A stretch of DNA of 38,983 nucleotides from Chthonomonas calidirosea (GTDB lineage: Bacteria; Armatimonadota; Chthonomonadetes; Chthonomonadales; Chthonomonadaceae): positions 1-38,983 of the forward strand of contig CAMCUQ010000013.1 of assembly GCA_945878775.1 (NCBI GenBank), given 5' to 3'. The notes below the pieces were generated by a model. It saw only the letters and a program-made list of their open reading frames with translations, ran no database searches and was not told where the DNA came from. Positions within the stretch are counted from its first letter, which is position 1. Each line of letters starts with the position of its first letter. Shown in pieces: positions 37,197 through 38,983 of the stretch. The position numbers and the translations under genes are program-made.

Positions 37197-37350
37197 TGGT
37201 GAGGTATTTTCGTCACAGGGAGGTTTTTGCACGGCTCCTGTAGAATCTGTTGCTTTAGAAGGGGATACATCCTTGCAAACCGACGATAGCCTTTTTGATT
37301 GCCCACCGGAAGCCAGACCACTCCGCCCGAAGCCAAAGATAAGGGTAGGG

Positions 37351-37497
37351 ATGCGATGTGCAAAGTGTGAAAGCGAAGCCCTTGATGCGCTTCCCTATTT
37401 CTCTGTCGGCAGTGGAACTGCGGCGCGTGGTGTTGCCGATGATGTACTGTGCCGCCGGTGTGGACACACTGCTCCACCCGCGATGCGATCCCTATAG
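37351..37497 (+). CDS. Small zinc-ribbon protein (CxxC...CxxC)
   Basis: MRCAKCESEALDALPYFSVGSGTAARGVADDVLCRRCGHTAPP; AGGG upstream of ATG 37351 (longer TTG start at 37273 possible). Confidence 0.5.
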   Translation: MRCAKCESEALDALPYFSVGSGTAARGVADDVLCRRCGHTAPPAMRSL

Positions 37498-37526
37498 CCT
37501 AAAATAGCCAAAGGAGAAGCGATACG

Positions 37527-38282
37527 ATGTTATCTGTCATGGGTTTGGTTTTGACCCTCGCCTTGCTAGGGACACCTGCAAATCAACAAGGGGTGCCTCC
37601 TGCTCAGGAGAGCATTCGGTTTGAAAAGGAGATCGTAAAAAAGATAAAGGTAGAGGGCAACTTTTTGCTTTATCTTCCCAAAGAATATGCCAAGAAGGGG
37701 CGCGAGCATTTCCCGCTGATCATTTTCCTGCATGGCTCTGGTGAACGTGGTAGCGATCTGGAATTGGTGAAGAAGCATGGACCTCCAAAACTGGTAGAAG
37801 CGGGCAAAGACTTTCCGTTTATTATATGTTCGCCTCAATGCCCAGAAGGGCAGGGGTGGTCGCTTGACATGCTTAATGGAATGCTAGATTATCTTTTGAA
37901 GAAGTATCGTGTAAATGCGGATCGCGTCTACCTTACCGGGTTGAGCATGGGAGGCTACGGAAGTTGGGCTTGGGTGGCACAAAACCCAGAACGCTTTGCC
38001 GCCGTTGCGCCGATATGCGGTGGTGGAGACCCCAAAACGGTAGGGAGTTTCAAGAAAATACCATTATGGGCATTCCATGGTATGAAGGACGGTGCTGTCC
38101 CTGTAGAGAGATCGATTCAGATGATCGACGCACTTAAAGCTGTGGGTGCGTCACCTAAACTAACTCTCTATCCCGAAGCAGGGCACGATTCGTGGACAGA
38201 GTCCTACAACAATCCAGAACTGTATGAGTGGTTTTTGAAACAGGTTCGTCCAAAGCCCATAGAGGGAACCGAACGACCCTAA
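37527..38282 (+). CDS. Secreted alpha/beta hydrolase (dienelactone hydrolase/PHB depolymerase-like esterase)
   Basis: PLIIFLHGSGERGSDLE, VYLTGLSMGGYGSWAWVAQNPERFAAVAPICGG, FHGMKDGAVPVERS, GHDSW catalytic motifs; AAAGGAGAAGCG RBS. Confidence 0.9.
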   Translation: MLSVMGLVLTLALLGTPANQQGVPPAQESIRFEKEIVKKIKVEGNFLLYLPKEYAKKGREHFPLIIFLHGSGERGSDLELVKKHGPPKLVEAGKDFPFIICSPQCPEGQGWSLDMLNGMLDYLLKKYRVNADRVYLTGLSMGGYGSWAWVAQNPERFAAVAPICGGGDPKTVGSFKKIPLWAFHGMKDGAVPVERSIQMIDALKAVGASPKLTLYPEAGHDSWTESYNNPELYEWFLKQVRPKPIEGTERP

Positions 38283-38848
38283 AGACCTGTAAGGGCTTCG
38301 CCGCGCATTTGGGTCTCGAAACGCGTGTAGAGTAGGCTTACCAGTAGAAGAATCACGCCTAGTGTAAAGAATGAGGCGATTCGATATACACCCTCCAGCC
38401 CGCTCAAGTCGAACACAAATACCTTCAACACAGAGAGGTAGAGCAACCCCATTGCGAAGAGGCGAACCTGTCTGTTTCGTTGTATGATGCCAAAACAGAC
38501 TCCTGTAACCGCGTAGACTGTCCAGAAGATGGACATCGCCAGTTGTGGCGCGTTGCCCCGACCACCAGCAGTCCAGTGGGTTTCTGCGTACTGCCACAGG
38601 TCACAACTCACAAATATCAATGTGAAACTATGCGCGATGAGGTACAAGCTCCATAGAACGCCTTGCTCGTTTGGTGAGGTTTCGTCGCGCTTTTTCCGAT
38701 AGGCGAAAGCACAAAGATAGGCGGAAGCGACGACGGATATGCCAGAGAGAAAACGCGGGTTCCAGAAAAGCGAGAAACTGACCGGAGACGCGGTAGCATC
38801 CAGCAGCAACGATTTCGTCGCAGTGAGAGTTAATAGAGGGTTGGTCAT
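38279..38848 (-). pseudogene. Short DUF2339-like C-terminal membrane fragment, probably truncated
   Basis: LTATKSLLLDATASPVSFSLFWNPRFLSG...LKVFVFDLSGLEGVYRIASFFTLGVILLLVSLLYTRF resembles the C-terminus of DUF2339 proteins, but only 189 aa; in-frame TGA at 38885-38887. Confidence 0.5.
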
Positions 38849-38857
38849 AAATGAATT

Positions 38858-38887
38858 TGACCGCGCAAGAGGAAACCTGCGCGGTCA
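38858..38887. repeat. Inverted repeat TGACCGCGCA-N10-TGCGCGGTCA
   Basis: Perfect 10-bp stem read directly. Confidence 0.7.
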
Positions 38888-38897
38888 CCTCCGAATT

Positions 38898-38935
38898 ATA
38901 AAGTTGCGAAAATCCATAACCGGAGGCAACTTTAT
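38898..38935. repeat. Inverted repeat ATAAAGTTGC-N18-GCAACTTTAT overlapping an RBS/start codon
   Basis: Perfect 10-bp stem; right arm contains the last G of GGAGG and the first bases of ATG 38934. Confidence 0.65.
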
Positions 38936-38983
38936 GATACCCAAAGAATCTCTGTTGGTGTGCTTGGTCAAATTGGTCGACCA
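38934..38983 (+). CDS. 5' end of an unidentified plus-strand CDS (MIPKESLLVCLVKLVD...), runs off the right edge
   Basis: GGAGG at 38922-38926, ATG at 38934, open to the window edge; too short to classify. Confidence 0.45.
   Translation, partial: MIPKESLLVCLVKLVD

Overview
The window looks like a bacterial chromosomal segment, possibly Armatimonadota-like judging from gene content; that taxonomy is a guess. Three parts can be seen. (1) 1..~2068 is probably the distal end of an integrated element. It carries an AT-hook/NUMOD3-like protein, a DUF433/DUF5615 (VapBC45-like) toxin-antitoxin pair, an array of GTTTTGTC repeats and a 15-bp palindrome. It ends at a 3'-half copy of tRNA-Val(GAC) (~2068-2115), which looks like an att site. 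(2) ~2.4-32.6 kb is ordinary backbone: two MFS transporters, DUF190/CrcB, a sialate O-acetylesterase, a DUF1537 kinase-PdxA2-LarA-like cluster, tgt, a tandem DUF1080 protein, an OGG1-type glycosylase, a BlaI-type regulator, a large secreted GH-like protein, an ASCH protein, a LolA-like protein, a Tat-exported Gfo/Idh/MocA protein, selB, an N-terminal nucleophile asparaginase, an M23-CAP fusion, an M14 peptidase, a PhyH dioxygenase and a GT-C-like membrane protein. (3) 32.7-37.2 kb is a tightly overlapping three-gene cassette behind its own promoter-like sequence: a six-TM P-loop GTPase, a coiled-coil single-TM protein of unknown family, and an N-terminally anchored beta-propeller. This is the best candidate for an undescribed system: a trans-envelope GTPase signalling or conflict module. 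The right edge holds a truncated DUF2339 protein facing away from a new partial ORF with strong hairpins, suggesting an insertion boundary. All family calls were made by eye from motifs; no database search was run.
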